From JBOFOR01 sp051654865 (lineage in GTDB: Bacteria > Bacillota > Clostridia > Peptostreptococcales > Peptostreptococcaceae): a stretch of 24,963 nucleotides of DNA. The DNA lies in assembly GCA_051654865.1 (NCBI GenBank), contig JBOFYV010000067.1, positions 1 through 24,963 on the forward strand, read 5' to 3'. Both the position numbers and the translations under genes were made by a program. This document shows positions 7,211 through 15,652 of the stretch, piece after piece. A model generated the notes under the pieces. The model was not told where the DNA came from, made no database searches, and saw only the letters and a list, made by a program, of their open reading frames with translations. How positions within the stretch are numbered: position 1 is the stretch's first letter; each line of letters starts with the position of its first letter.

Positions 7211-7932
7211 ACTGTATATCCTCTTGGAGTTATCATTAGGTCATCATGTGTGAAAGTAGATTTATTTCCTATTACAACCATAGTAGTCATATCGACTCTT
7301 TCAAAGTCCATAGTATCAAAAGTACACACAAACTTTTCTTCTTTTTCTCTTCCTACATCTTTTACTATACCAACTGGTATTGACCCATCTTTAAATTCAC
7401 CCATTATTTCAAATGCTTTAGCTAAATGCTCGCTTCTCCCTTTACTTCTTGGGTTATATAAACAAACTACAAAATCAGCTTCAGCTGCTAATCTTAATCT
7501 TTTTTCTATTACTTCCCAAGGGGTCAATAAATCACTTAAACTTATATGGCAAAAATCATGCATTATTGGAGCTCCTAATATTGCTGCTGCTCCTATACTT
7601 GCAGTAACCCCTGGAACAACTTTTACTTCTATATTTTCTTCTTCTTTTGAAGTAAGCTCTAATATAAGACCTGCCATTCCATATATTCCAGCATCGCCAC
7701 TACTGATTACTGCTACTTTTTTACCAGTCTTAGCAATTTCAACAGCTTCTCTACATCTATCTATTTCTTGTCTCATACCATTTTGTACTACTTCTTTATC
7801 ATCTATAAGATCTGTTATTAAATTTATATAAGTCTTATACCCTACTATAACTTCAGCATCCTTTATTGCATTTATACATTGCATCGTCATTAATTCTTTA
7901 CTTCCTGGTCCTATCCCTATTACATATATCAT
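7207..7932 (-). CDS. cbiH: Cobalt-precorrin-3B C17-methyltransferase (ring contraction)
   Basis: CbiH methylates C17 and drives ring contraction of cobalt-precorrin-3 to cobalt-precorrin-4. The 241-residue protein shows the class III methyltransferase fold: MIYVIGIGPGSKELMT, VGYKTYINLI, AVISSGDAGIYGMAGLI (about residues 75-91), VVPGVTASIGAAAILGAP and DFVVCLYNPRSKGR (about 153-166). VGYKTY and YNPRSK are characteristic of CbiH/CobJ. It overlaps cbiG upstream and cbiJ downstream by 4 nt each, indicating coupled translation. The length is that of the stand-alone enzyme, without fused domains. Confidence 0.95.
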   Translation of the reverse strand: MIYVIGIGPGSKELMTMQCINAIKDAEVIVGYKTYINLITDLIDDKEVVQNGMRQEIDRCREAVEIAKTGKKVAVISSGDAGIYGMAGLILELTSKEEENIEVKVVPGVTASIGAAAILGAPIMHDFCHISLSDLLTPWEVIEKRLRLAAEADFVVCLYNPRSKGRSEHLAKAFEIMGEFKDGSIPVGIVKDVGREKEEKFVCTFDTMDFERVDMTTMVVIGNKSTFTHDDLMITPRGYTV

Positions 7933-9011
7933 AATTTTACTCTCCCCACAGAAATTGTAATTCCATTATATTTATGTTTTTCTATTATTAAATTTCCTTT
8001 GCTAAGTAAATAGGCTACTGGTTCAGACACACAGTATACTCCTACATTTTTTTTTACAAACTCTGATTTCTCAAAAAGGTAATCTACTTTAGATATTTCC
8101 TCTTTAGATATAGTATTAAATGGTACTGATAAGTATTTAGACAGATCAATTATGCACTTTTCATCATATTTAATGTCAATACTTCCTACCTCTCTAACTG
8201 CATTAATATCAATATTATTGTTATTAAATAAATCAACTACTGAGTTTTGTAACAACCGATTTTCTGTATTCCTTCTACAGCCAACACCTATCACTATATC
8301 TCTTGGAACCACCTTTATAATTTTACCTTTATATTTATTTTCAAATTCACTATTATCAATTGTATTTTTATTACTTATAACAACTACTCTTAGTAGATTT
8401 TCTACATCTTCAAGATTATCTAAAACTTTAAATCCTCTTGTGTCTATTTCATAATCTCCATCTATATAAATTCCTACCTCTTCATTATTGACTAACATAG
8501 CATTTACATCTTTTACATTTTCTCTGAAATTTTCTATATAAGCATTAAGATTTTTCGCTATCATATCTAATGAAGACTTCTTATTTACATCAGTAGCTGT
8601 TGTAATTACTGGATTTGCTCCTATTAAATCACTTATATATCTAGTAGTTTCATTAGCTCCACCCATATGACCACTTAGCAAACTAATAATGTTAGTTCCT
8701 TTTTCATCACTAACTAATATAGCTGGATCTGTAAATTTACTATTTATATACGGTGCTATAACTCTAACAACAATCCCAGTTGCCATTATAAAAAATATAC
8801 ACTCATATTCTTTAAATAATTTTTCTACTATATTACTTAGCTTATCTTTAACTAAAAATATATTTTCTTTAGATTCATCTATTTGTAATCTATTTTTTCT
8901 ATTGGTCACAATATATACATCACTAGTTTGTATTAAAGAATTTAGCCTAAGAGCTAGTTTTTTTCCATTCTCAGTTATACATACTATTGCTATTTTAGTA
9001 TCTATACTCAT
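7929..9011 (-). CDS. cbiG: Cobalt-precorrin-5A hydrolase
   Basis: CbiG opens the delta-lactone of cobalt-precorrin-5A and releases the two-carbon fragment as acetaldehyde. The 360-residue protein has an N-terminal domain with ATGIVVRVIAPYI and the hallmark LLSGHMGGANETTRYI, and a C-terminal domain beginning near VIGVGCRRNTENRLL that ends in the SVPFNTISKEEI and GNLIIEKHKYNGITISVGR segments. The frame is open to 9029, but the ATG at 9011 has AAGGA eight bases upstream and starts just before the first strand, so it is chosen. It overlaps the cbiF end by 17 nt and cbiH by 4 nt. Confidence 0.93.
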   Translation of the reverse strand: MSIDTKIAIVCITENGKKLALRLNSLIQTSDVYIVTNRKNRLQIDESKENIFLVKDKLSNIVEKLFKEYECIFFIMATGIVVRVIAPYINSKFTDPAILVSDEKGTNIISLLSGHMGGANETTRYISDLIGANPVITTATDVNKKSSLDMIAKNLNAYIENFRENVKDVNAMLVNNEEVGIYIDGDYEIDTRGFKVLDNLEDVENLLRVVVISNKNTIDNSEFENKYKGKIIKVVPRDIVIGVGCRRNTENRLLQNSVVDLFNNNNIDINAVREVGSIDIKYDEKCIIDLSKYLSVPFNTISKEEISKVDYLFEKSEFVKKNVGVYCVSEPVAYLLSKGNLIIEKHKYNGITISVGRVKL

Positions 9012-9750
9012 GTTTGAAGTCCTTATCATATAACTTCGAGTTATTGTATTCTTTACCTAAGAATCTACCCACTAATATTAATGCAGTTTTTCTTATTCCA
9101 TTTTCTCTTACTTTCTCAGCTATATCTTCTAATGTTCCTTTTACTATTTTTTCATCAGACCATGTCGCCTTATATACTACCGCGATTGGTGTATCCATTG
9201 GATATCCACCTTCGTGTAATCTTTCCACCACTTTTTCTATATCTTGAACTGATAAGAATATCGCCATAGAAGTTTGATGTTGTGCATAAGATTCTATAGA
9301 CTCTCTTGATGGTACTGGAGTTCTACCTTCCATTCTTGTTATTATTACACTTTGAGATATTTCTGGAACTGTGTATTCTACACCTAAAGCTGATGCTGCA
9401 CCTAAAAATGAGCTTACACCTGGAGTACAATCATACTCTATTCCTAATTTATATAAATCTTCTACTTGTTCTCTTATTGAACCATATATAGAGAAGTCCC
9501 CTGTTTGAAGTCTTACTACTGACTTTCCATCTCTAATTCCTCTTTCCATTACTTCTATTATTTCTTGTAAATCCATATGTGCACTATTGTGTATTTCACA
9601 TCCTTCTTTACAGTACTCTAAAAGTTCTGGATTTACTAAAGATCCTGCATATATTACTACATCAGCATTGCTTAATAATTTATATCCTTTAAGAGTTATT
9701 AACTCCTTGTCTCCTGGTCCTGCCCCTACAAAATGTACTTTATTTAACAT
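8995..9750 (-). CDS. cbiF: Cobalt-precorrin-4 C11-methyltransferase
   Basis: CbiF methylates C11 of cobalt-precorrin-4 to give cobalt-precorrin-5A, the substrate of the neighbouring CbiG. The 251-residue protein has VHFVGAGPGDKELITLKG, VVIYAGSLVNPELL (family-specific), SVVRLQTGDFSIYGSIREQ (about residues 77-95), CTPGVSSFLGAASALGVEYT and ALILVGRFLG near the end. A GTG at 9771 extends the frame by seven codons, but it lies upstream of a good AAGGGAG site. The ATG at 9750, eight bases beyond that site and one base past the cbiT stop, is the sensible start. Confidence 0.95.
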   Translation of the reverse strand: MLNKVHFVGAGPGDKELITLKGYKLLSNADVVIYAGSLVNPELLEYCKEGCEIHNSAHMDLQEIIEVMERGIRDGKSVVRLQTGDFSIYGSIREQVEDLYKLGIEYDCTPGVSSFLGAASALGVEYTVPEISQSVIITRMEGRTPVPSRESIESYAQHQTSMAIFLSVQDIEKVVERLHEGGYPMDTPIAVVYKATWSDEKIVKGTLEDIAEKVRENGIRKTALILVGRFLGKEYNNSKLYDKDFKHEYRY

Positions 9751-9751
9751 A

Positions 9752-10312
9752 TTATTTTCTCCCTTTTTCACAAGATATTATATAAATTGGATTTAGAGGT
9801 TTAAAATATTCCCCTCTTCCTAGCTTTTCTAGCTTAGATACGTTTAGTACTGAAACATCTATATTTTTAAATCCATTTTCTCTAAGCAACTTTAATGTTT
9901 CATTAAATGTTTCTACTATAATAAAGTTAGCTACTAATCGTCCACCTTCAACCAGCATACTTTTTGACCATAGTATTATTTCATTTAGATTGTTACCTGT
10001 TCCACCTAAAAATACAGCATCTACTTGACCTTGTATTTCTACTGGTGCGTAACCTTTAATAACCTCAATATTGTTCAAGTTAAATTTTTCAATATTTTTA
10101 TTTATTAAATCTAAGGCATCATCATTTCTTTCTATTGATGTTACGTGCAAATTTGAATAATTATATGCTGCCTCTATACTTACACTTCCTGTTCCAGCAC
10201 CTACATCTACAAACCTTTTAGCATTTACTAAATCTAGCTTCATTATAGATATAGCTCTTACTTCTTCCTTTGTTATAGGTACCTTACCTGTTATGAATTC
10301 ACTATTTTTCAT
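9752..10312 (-). CDS. cbiT: Cobalt-precorrin-6B C15-methyltransferase (decarboxylating)
   Basis: CbiT methylates C15 and decarboxylates the C12 acetate side chain of the corrin precursor. The 186-residue protein has the N-terminal FITGKVPITKEEVRAISIMKLDL segment, the SAM-binding loop DVGAGTGSVSIEAA (about residues 36-49), the acidic SIERNDDAL strand and VDAVFLGGTGNNL (about 97-109). It is a Rossmann methyltransferase and unlike the CbiE-type fold. The frame is open to 10363, adding 17 residues that overlap cbiE, but GGTGGGGA five bases before the ATG at 10312 marks the start. It is separate from cbiE here, whereas many bacteria fuse the two as CobL. Confidence 0.93.
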   Translation of the reverse strand: MKNSEFITGKVPITKEEVRAISIMKLDLVNAKRFVDVGAGTGSVSIEAAYNYSNLHVTSIERNDDALDLINKNIEKFNLNNIEVIKGYAPVEIQGQVDAVFLGGTGNNLNEIILWSKSMLVEGGRLVANFIIVETFNETLKLLRENGFKNIDVSVLNVSKLEKLGRGEYFKPLNPIYIISCEKGRK

Positions 10313-10332
10313 ATTTATCCCCACCAAATAAC

Positions 10333-10941
10333 TTAGTATTCTTCTAAAATAACCACAACACACATATCAAAGTTTTCTATTTCTAATATATCCTCTGGTT
10401 TTCCTATGGTTATTTTTTCATTATCATAAGACAAGTTTTCTCCTACAATAACTGTTCTTTCTAAATTTCTAGATATTATTTCTTTACATATTTCTTTAGG
10501 TCCTATTAATTTATCAGTTACCATACACACTTTTTTGTGCGAAAGTACATAATCAAAATCAGGCGTTTTTCCATGACTACTTGTTATATATAAATCATTC
10601 ATATCAACATATATTTTTGAAAATATATACTGTAGTGAACTTATTCCAGATACTACATTTAAATCTTTCGTATCAATATTTTTAGATAAATACCTTCCTA
10701 TTCCATAAATAAATGGATCACCCGAAGCTATTACCGATATCTGTTTTTCTTTGTTGCTATTTATGTAGTCTAATATTTCTTTTAAATTAGAAGCTAGTTC
10801 AATTTTTTCACCCTTGAAATTTTTAATAGACTCTAAGTTTCTTTTACCTCCAATAACAACATCGGAATTTTGTATCAATTTTTCACCTAGTTTTGTAATA
10901 TAGTTTGTATTTCCAGGACCTAATCCTATTACATTTATCAT
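10333..10941 (-). CDS. cbiE: Cobalt-precorrin-7 C5-methyltransferase
   Basis: CbiE methylates C5 and acts with CbiT to finish the ring methylations. The 202-residue protein has MINVIGLGPGNTNYITKLG, VVIGGKRNLE (about residues 29-38), SVIASGDPFIYGIGRYL (about 69-85) and the NVVSGISSLQYIFSKI loop, the CbiE version of the class III methyltransferase motifs. Its ATG follows a GGAGG site by seven bases and overlaps the cbiD stop by 4 nt. The downstream cbiT start is 20 nt away. The length fits CbiE alone. Confidence 0.92.
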   Translation of the reverse strand: MINVIGLGPGNTNYITKLGEKLIQNSDVVIGGKRNLESIKNFKGEKIELASNLKEILDYINSNKEKQISVIASGDPFIYGIGRYLSKNIDTKDLNVVSGISSLQYIFSKIYVDMNDLYITSSHGKTPDFDYVLSHKKVCMVTDKLIGPKEICKEIISRNLERTVIVGENLSYDNEKITIGKPEDILEIENFDMCVVVILEEY

Positions 10942-12083
10942 CTAAATACCTCCACTAGAGTATCTGCATTATCTGACTTACCTAGTAAAGTTTTATCCAT
11001 AGAAAACATCATTATTTCTACTTCTATCTCTTCATCCCCTAAGTATTCTTCTACTTTGAATTTGCATTTATTGCTTATCAAGTTATAAAAATCGATGTAC
11101 TCACTATTATCTATTAATTCAACTGCTTCTTCTGCTGTAAGACACTTATCAATCTTCTCTAAAAATTCATAAGGAACTTTCATCATAGCTAAGTTAGATA
11201 CTAATATTTCTCGCCTTGCATCTGCTACTTTACTATGTGTATTAAAAATACCTGCAGATAGTTTAATAAATTTGCCTATATGCCCTGCCATTAGAATTTT
11301 TTTATATCCCATTCTTTGAGCTTCTTTTAACATATATCCAACAAAGTTACTAGTTCTAATAACATGCTTCATATCTAGATTTAATTTTTCTCTAATAAAT
11401 TGTTCACCATGATTTCCAGGTACAAATATTATCTTATCCAACCCTTGTTCTTTTTTCATTTGTAGTTCTATAGATAAAGACTTTTTCCAACCTTCATCAC
11501 TCATAGGTTCCACTATACCAGTAGTTCCAATAATAGATATTCCACCTATTATTCCTAGTCTAGGATTAAAGGTTTTTTTAGCTACTTCTTGTCCTTTTGG
11601 AGCAAAAACAGTTATTTTTAATGATTTATCTTTACCTAATGTGCTTGTTGTATCTTTTCCTATTACTTTTCTAATTTCACTTTTTATCATTTTCATAGGA
11701 GTAGGGTTTATAGCTGCTTTTCCTATTTTTACACTTAATCCCTTTTTAGTAACTACACCTATACCTTCTCCTCCGCATACTATGATATCTTCATTTTCTT
11801 TTTCTATGAGTTCAGCTCTAGTATGTATATGCATAGTGTGAGTGGCATCAATATCATCTCCACCATCTTTTTCTATTGAGCATTCTACATACTTATCACA
11901 AAGATTAATATTTTCAACCTTTAATGTAAGTGGAATTCCCTTTGGTGTATCTATATTTATAGTTTCTATTTTTTTATTAGTTAATAGCATATATGTAGCT
12001 GCCTTAGCAGCTCCTGTAGCACAAGAGCCTGTAGTGTATCCTCTTCTGTACTTTTTACCATCTATATAAACATACTCTTCCAT
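10938..12083 (-). CDS. cbiD: Cobalt-precorrin-5B C1-methyltransferase
   Basis: CbiD methylates C1 of cobalt-precorrin-5B in the anaerobic route and belongs to a fold unlike the other corrin methyltransferases. The 381-residue protein has the N-terminal signature RRGYTTGSCATGAAKAA (about residues 13-29), GEGIGVVTKKGL (about 103-114), INPTPMKMI, GIIGGISIIGTTGIVEPMSDEGW and the FVGYMLKEAQRMG/LMAGHIGKFIKLSAGIFNTHSK region (about 247-284). Eight bases separate it from the cbiC stop. Full length and no anomalies. Confidence 0.95.
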   Translation of the reverse strand: MEEYVYIDGKKYRRGYTTGSCATGAAKAATYMLLTNKKIETINIDTPKGIPLTLKVENINLCDKYVECSIEKDGGDDIDATHTMHIHTRAELIEKENEDIIVCGGEGIGVVTKKGLSVKIGKAAINPTPMKMIKSEIRKVIGKDTTSTLGKDKSLKITVFAPKGQEVAKKTFNPRLGIIGGISIIGTTGIVEPMSDEGWKKSLSIELQMKKEQGLDKIIFVPGNHGEQFIREKLNLDMKHVIRTSNFVGYMLKEAQRMGYKKILMAGHIGKFIKLSAGIFNTHSKVADARREILVSNLAMMKVPYEFLEKIDKCLTAEEAVELIDNSEYIDFYNLISNKCKFKVEEYLGDEEIEVEIMMFSMDKTLLGKSDNADTLVEVFR

Positions 12084-12091
12084 AATTCTAC

Positions 12092-12724
12092 CTACATTGT
12101 GTATAATATAGCATTTACTATAGCTGCAGCTAAATTACTACCACCTTTTCTTCCTTTTGATATTATGTAAGGTATATCAGTTTTTTCTAATTCATCTTTT
12201 GACTCTGCTGCACCTACAAATCCAACTGGTACTCCTACCACAGCATCTAATTTTAACTCTTCGCTATCTTTCATCTCCATAACTTTGTATAAAGCTGTTG
12301 GAGCATTTCCAAGTACAAATATTTTTCTACCTGGTTCTTGTGCTGCTATTTCTACTGCAGCCATAGAACGAGTTATTTGTTTTTCTTTTGCAAGTTTAGC
12401 AGTTTCTTCATCTGCAACTAAGCATTTATATTTGCACCCTAATATGTCTAGTCTTTTTTTATTTATACCACTTAAAGCCATATTAGTGTCCGTATATATA
12501 GTTGCATTATTTCTTAGAGCGTTAACTATGCTATCTATTGCAGTATCTGATATCTTTAATATATCTAGATATTCAAAATCTGCAGTTGTATGTATACAAC
12601 GTTTGATTATTTTTTCTTCTACTAAGTTAGTAAACTCATACCCTGGGCTAATTTCATCTATTATTTCTTGTATCATTTCAAAACTTTTTTCTTCTATCAT
12701 CATAGGATTCTTGATGTATTCCAT
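12092..12724 (-). CDS. cbiC: Cobalt-precorrin-8 methylmutase
   Basis: CbiC moves the C11 methyl group to C12, turning cobalt-precorrin-8 into cobyrinate. The 210-residue protein has RCIHTTADFEYLDI, containing the catalytic-type His (residue 45), IYTDTNMALSGINKKRL (about 76-92), FVLGNAPTALYKV (about 135-147) and VGVPVGFVGAAESKDEL, all family hallmarks. GGGGGA lies six bases before the ATG. The start overlaps the end of the upstream kinase gene by 25 nt, the largest overlap in the operon, suggesting tight translational coupling. Confidence 0.95.
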   Translation of the reverse strand: MEYIKNPMMIEEKSFEMIQEIIDEISPGYEFTNLVEEKIIKRCIHTTADFEYLDILKISDTAIDSIVNALRNNATIYTDTNMALSGINKKRLDILGCKYKCLVADEETAKLAKEKQITRSMAAVEIAAQEPGRKIFVLGNAPTALYKVMEMKDSEELKLDAVVGVPVGFVGAAESKDELEKTDIPYIISKGRKGGSNLAAAIVNAILYTM

Positions 12725-13599
12725 TTTAATTCCCCCTTGATTCCACCTTCTATAATATCTAGTGTATAAATTTTATTATAAACTTTATCTAAGTTAGCTT
12801 TCTTCAGCATATCTATTATCCTAGTATCATTCATATACTTATCTATAATAATCCCAACTACAGTTCCACTGTGTGCAACATTTACACCATATGCACCATA
12901 GTTTTGAGATATCTGGATAATTTCATCTAAACCGTCTTTTTTATGTATATTTTCATTTGCTAAACTACTTAGTGTACATGCTCTTCCAATACTATTTAAA
13001 TCATTTAGTCTTATACCTTCCTCTAAAAAGTAAAAAGCTTCTTTTATTGTCTCTTTGTTTTTAATTTTTATTTCTTTGTAGTTTGCTACACTTCTTATCT
13101 TAGTTGTACTTAAAGTATTATTTGGCTCTAATACAATTACTCTAGAGTTTTTAATAACGCCCAAATACTTTATTACTTCTCCATTTAAAGGATTAAAGAT
13201 GCAATTCTCTTCTATATAGATTGAATCTGTTGGCTCTATTGTAGATGCTAGTTTTGATATTTCTTCTCTAGTCATTTTTTCATTTATTAAATTCAGAGTA
13301 GCAGCTATCGTTGCTCCTATATCAGCCGTAGAACTTGCCATGCCTTTCCCAATAGGTATTTCACTATGTATATCCAAAGATATATTTTTACTTTCTTTTA
13401 TTGGAAGCTTAAATCTTTCAAAAACTTTCTCTATAGCTTTTCTAGATTTATACGATCCTATATTTATATCACTCAGCTTCTCTTCAAGAATTACTGTGGA
13501 GTACATATCTACTGCATAAGAACTTAAGTATTCTTCATTTTTTAATATACCTTGAACAAATTCACCACATGATGCAGGACAAACTCCATAATACTTCAT
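12700..13599 (-). CDS. pduX: GHMP-family L-threonine kinase, PduX-like
   Basis: This likely phosphorylates L-threonine to L-threonine O-3-phosphate, the substrate CobD converts to aminopropanol phosphate for the nucleotide loop. The 299-residue protein begins GVCPASCGEFVQG, typical of PduX, and has the GHMP ATP loop PIGKGMASSTADIGATIA (about residues 82-99) and a late VAHSGTVVGIII glycine-rich motif. The frame opens with GTG at 13608, but that GTG is part of the AGGTGA ribosome site, and the ATG at 13599 follows it by five bases. It lies directly after cobD, the enzyme that uses its product. The kinase fold is certain; threonine as substrate is inferred from family and context. Confidence 0.87.
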   Translation of the reverse strand: MKYYGVCPASCGEFVQGILKNEEYLSSYAVDMYSTVILEEKLSDINIGSYKSRKAIEKVFERFKLPIKESKNISLDIHSEIPIGKGMASSTADIGATIAATLNLINEKMTREEISKLASTIEPTDSIYIEENCIFNPLNGEVIKYLGVIKNSRVIVLEPNNTLSTTKIRSVANYKEIKIKNKETIKEAFYFLEEGIRLNDLNSIGRACTLSSLANENIHKKDGLDEIIQISQNYGAYGVNVAHSGTVVGIIIDKYMNDTRIIDMLKKANLDKVYNKIYTLDIIEGGIKGELKWNTSRIL

Positions 13600-13600
13600 A

Positions 13601-14671
13601 TTAATCACCTAATATTTTATTTAAATATTTTATAAGTATTTCATTTTCATTGTGAGATTTAATTGCTACTCTAATATAACTATCATCTAATCCTATAAAG
13701 TTTGACGCATCTCTTATTAAAATACTTCCTTCTTTAAATAAACTAATTTTGACTTTATCAGCTTTCTTTGTTTTAAGCTTTATAAGTACAAAATTTGTAT
13801 CAGTATCATATGCTACAACATTTCTTATGTTTCTTAACTCTTGCAACATATATATTCGTTCTTTTATATAGTAACTTTTACTTTCTTTAATATAGTCCTT
13901 ATCTTTAAATATGTAATTAGATAAAGTATCTGCAAATGAATTTATTGTCCAGGGTTCTTTATAAGTATAGATTTTTTCTATTATTTCTTTATTACTTGTT
14001 AATCCATAACCTAATCTTAAACCTGGCATTCCAAAGAACTTTGTAACTGCTTTTAATATAAATATGTTATTATATTCATTCACATATTTTACTAAGCTAT
14101 AACTTTCTTCTTCATCAACAAACTCCATAAAAGTTTCATCCACTATTAATAACTTATTATTTTCTACCATCAAATCTAAAACTTCTTTTAAATCTTTAAC
14201 TTTACCGTTCGGATTGTTTGGATTACATATAAACAAACTATCAAATTGATTTATATTATTTTTTATATCTTCTAAATTTAATTCAAATTGATTTTTAGCA
14301 TCTAGTTTTAAATTGATAACTTCCAAATTATTTAATCTAGCACTTCTCTCATACTCTGAAAATGTAGGATTTAGTATTGCTATTCTTTTACCTATACTTT
14401 TCATAAGTAAATAAATAATCTCTGTTGCTCCATTCCCAGGTATTATAAAATCTGAGGATATATTTATATATCTTGATATGTTATTTTTTAAATTTGTGTA
14501 ATTAATATCAGGATAGCTTCTACATTCTGCCAAGCCTTCTAGTATATATTTTTCTAGTCCTGATATTACTTTTGGATTTACATTAGAGCTAAAATCAATT
14601 ATTTCTTTTGGGTTCTTATTATACCTTTGTGCCATATCATTTACATTAGCTCCATGTCCTAAATCTTTCAT
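13601..14671 (-). CDS. cobD: L-threonine-O-3-phosphate decarboxylase
   Basis: CobD is a PLP enzyme that decarboxylates threonine phosphate to (R)-1-amino-2-propanol phosphate, the linker attached by CbiB. The 356-residue protein has the class I/II aminotransferase fold: HGANVNDMAQRY, IDFSSNVNP, IIPGNGATEIIYLL, FICNPNNPNG, LLIVDETFMEF and the PLP lysine K211 in AVTKFFGMPGLRLGYG. Those motifs separate it from the related histidinol-phosphate aminotransferases. GGAGGG lies a few bases before the ATG. It sits between cbiB and the kinase gene, grouping all linker-forming steps. Confidence 0.93.
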   Translation of the reverse strand: MKDLGHGANVNDMAQRYNKNPKEIIDFSSNVNPKVISGLEKYILEGLAECRSYPDINYTNLKNNISRYINISSDFIIPGNGATEIIYLLMKSIGKRIAILNPTFSEYERSARLNNLEVINLKLDAKNQFELNLEDIKNNINQFDSLFICNPNNPNGKVKDLKEVLDLMVENNKLLIVDETFMEFVDEEESYSLVKYVNEYNNIFILKAVTKFFGMPGLRLGYGLTSNKEIIEKIYTYKEPWTINSFADTLSNYIFKDKDYIKESKSYYIKERIYMLQELRNIRNVVAYDTDTNFVLIKLKTKKADKVKISLFKEGSILIRDASNFIGLDDSYIRVAIKSHNENEILIKYLNKILGD

Positions 14672-14686
14672 ATATACCCTCCGTTT

Positions 14687-15634
14687 CTATAATATAGCCA
14701 TACCTATTACTGTAAATATAACCATTGATGTCATTGATGTTGCATACATTATTTTGTTAGTTCTAGCTATATCTTCAATTTCAATGTTTCTAAGCTTATC
14801 ACCAATAGTAGGCTTATATACTTCTTTTCCAAAGTATATATTAGTTCCACCTAACTGCACTCCTAATGCGCCTGCTACTGCACCTTCAGGATATGCACAA
14901 TTTGGACTTTTATGATTTTTTCTATCTCTTATTGCTATTTTTGAAGAGTTTTTATAATCATAACCTAATATAAAACTTCCTATCATCATCAGTAACACTG
15001 ATATTCTAGCTGGTATATAATTTGCAACATCATCAATCTTAGCCGAAGCAAATCCTAAATCTTTATATTTTTCATTTTTATAACCAACTGTTGAATCCAA
15101 GGTATTTATTGCTTTATATGCCATTGCAAGTGGTGCTCCACCTATAAAAGCATAAAACATCGGTGCAATTATTCCATCAACTGTATTTTCAGCTACTGTT
15201 TCTACAGTTGCTCTTATTATTTCACCTTCGTTTAAATGTTGTGTATCTCTTCCTACTATATAAGATAATTGTATTCTTGATTTTTCAATGTCTCCTGTTT
15301 TTAAAACATCGTATATTTTTATAGCTTCATCCTTTAAACATTTAGTAGCTAATGTTGTATATATTAAGAAAGAATTCATAATTAAATATCCAAATGGAAT
15401 AAAGCTACTTACTTTTAATATTAAATATGTAACTAAGTATGTAACTCCAACTGTTACGAACCATAGTACAAATCCACCACGCTTTAAATCTTTGTCATTC
15501 TTAGCTTTTTTTCTTATTTTATTTTCAGTGTATTTTATTAATTTTCCTATATATCTAACTGGATGAGGAAAAGAATATGGATCTCCTATAATCAAATCCA
15601 TTATGTATCCTATATAAATAGATAATATGTTCAT
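14687..15634 (-). CDS. cbiB: Adenosylcobinamide-phosphate synthase, integral membrane
   Basis: CbiB joins aminopropanol phosphate to adenosylcobyric acid, giving adenosylcobinamide phosphate. The 315-residue protein has the N-terminal signature GYIMDLIIGDPYSFPHPVRYIGKLI. Hydrophobic segments lie near residues 53-100, 150-172, 210-226 and 296-315. The family motifs VAENTVDGIIAPMFYAFIGG, AYKAINTLDSTVGYKN and NCAYPEGAVAGALGVQLGG are all present. It is a cytoplasmic-membrane protein, like CobS encoded further upstream. It has a weak AAGGAAAT ribosome site and a 15-nt gap to cobD. Confidence 0.95.
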   Translation of the reverse strand: MNILSIYIGYIMDLIIGDPYSFPHPVRYIGKLIKYTENKIRKKAKNDKDLKRGGFVLWFVTVGVTYLVTYLILKVSSFIPFGYLIMNSFLIYTTLATKCLKDEAIKIYDVLKTGDIEKSRIQLSYIVGRDTQHLNEGEIIRATVETVAENTVDGIIAPMFYAFIGGAPLAMAYKAINTLDSTVGYKNEKYKDLGFASAKIDDVANYIPARISVLLMMIGSFILGYDYKNSSKIAIRDRKNHKSPNCAYPEGAVAGALGVQLGGTNIYFGKEVYKPTIGDKLRNIEIEDIARTNKIMYATSMTSMVIFTVIGMAIL

Positions 15635-15652
15635 ATCTTTTATTTCCTTCTT

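Noticed and set aside
7250..7831. Long plus-strand open frame opposite cbiH
   Set aside because: The composition is that of an antisense shadow of an AT-rich gene, it has no ribosome site, and it lies entirely inside the well-recognised cbiH.
12285..12740. Plus-strand open frame opposite cbiC
   Set aside because: It is antisense to a clear methylmutase gene and its protein looks like no known family.
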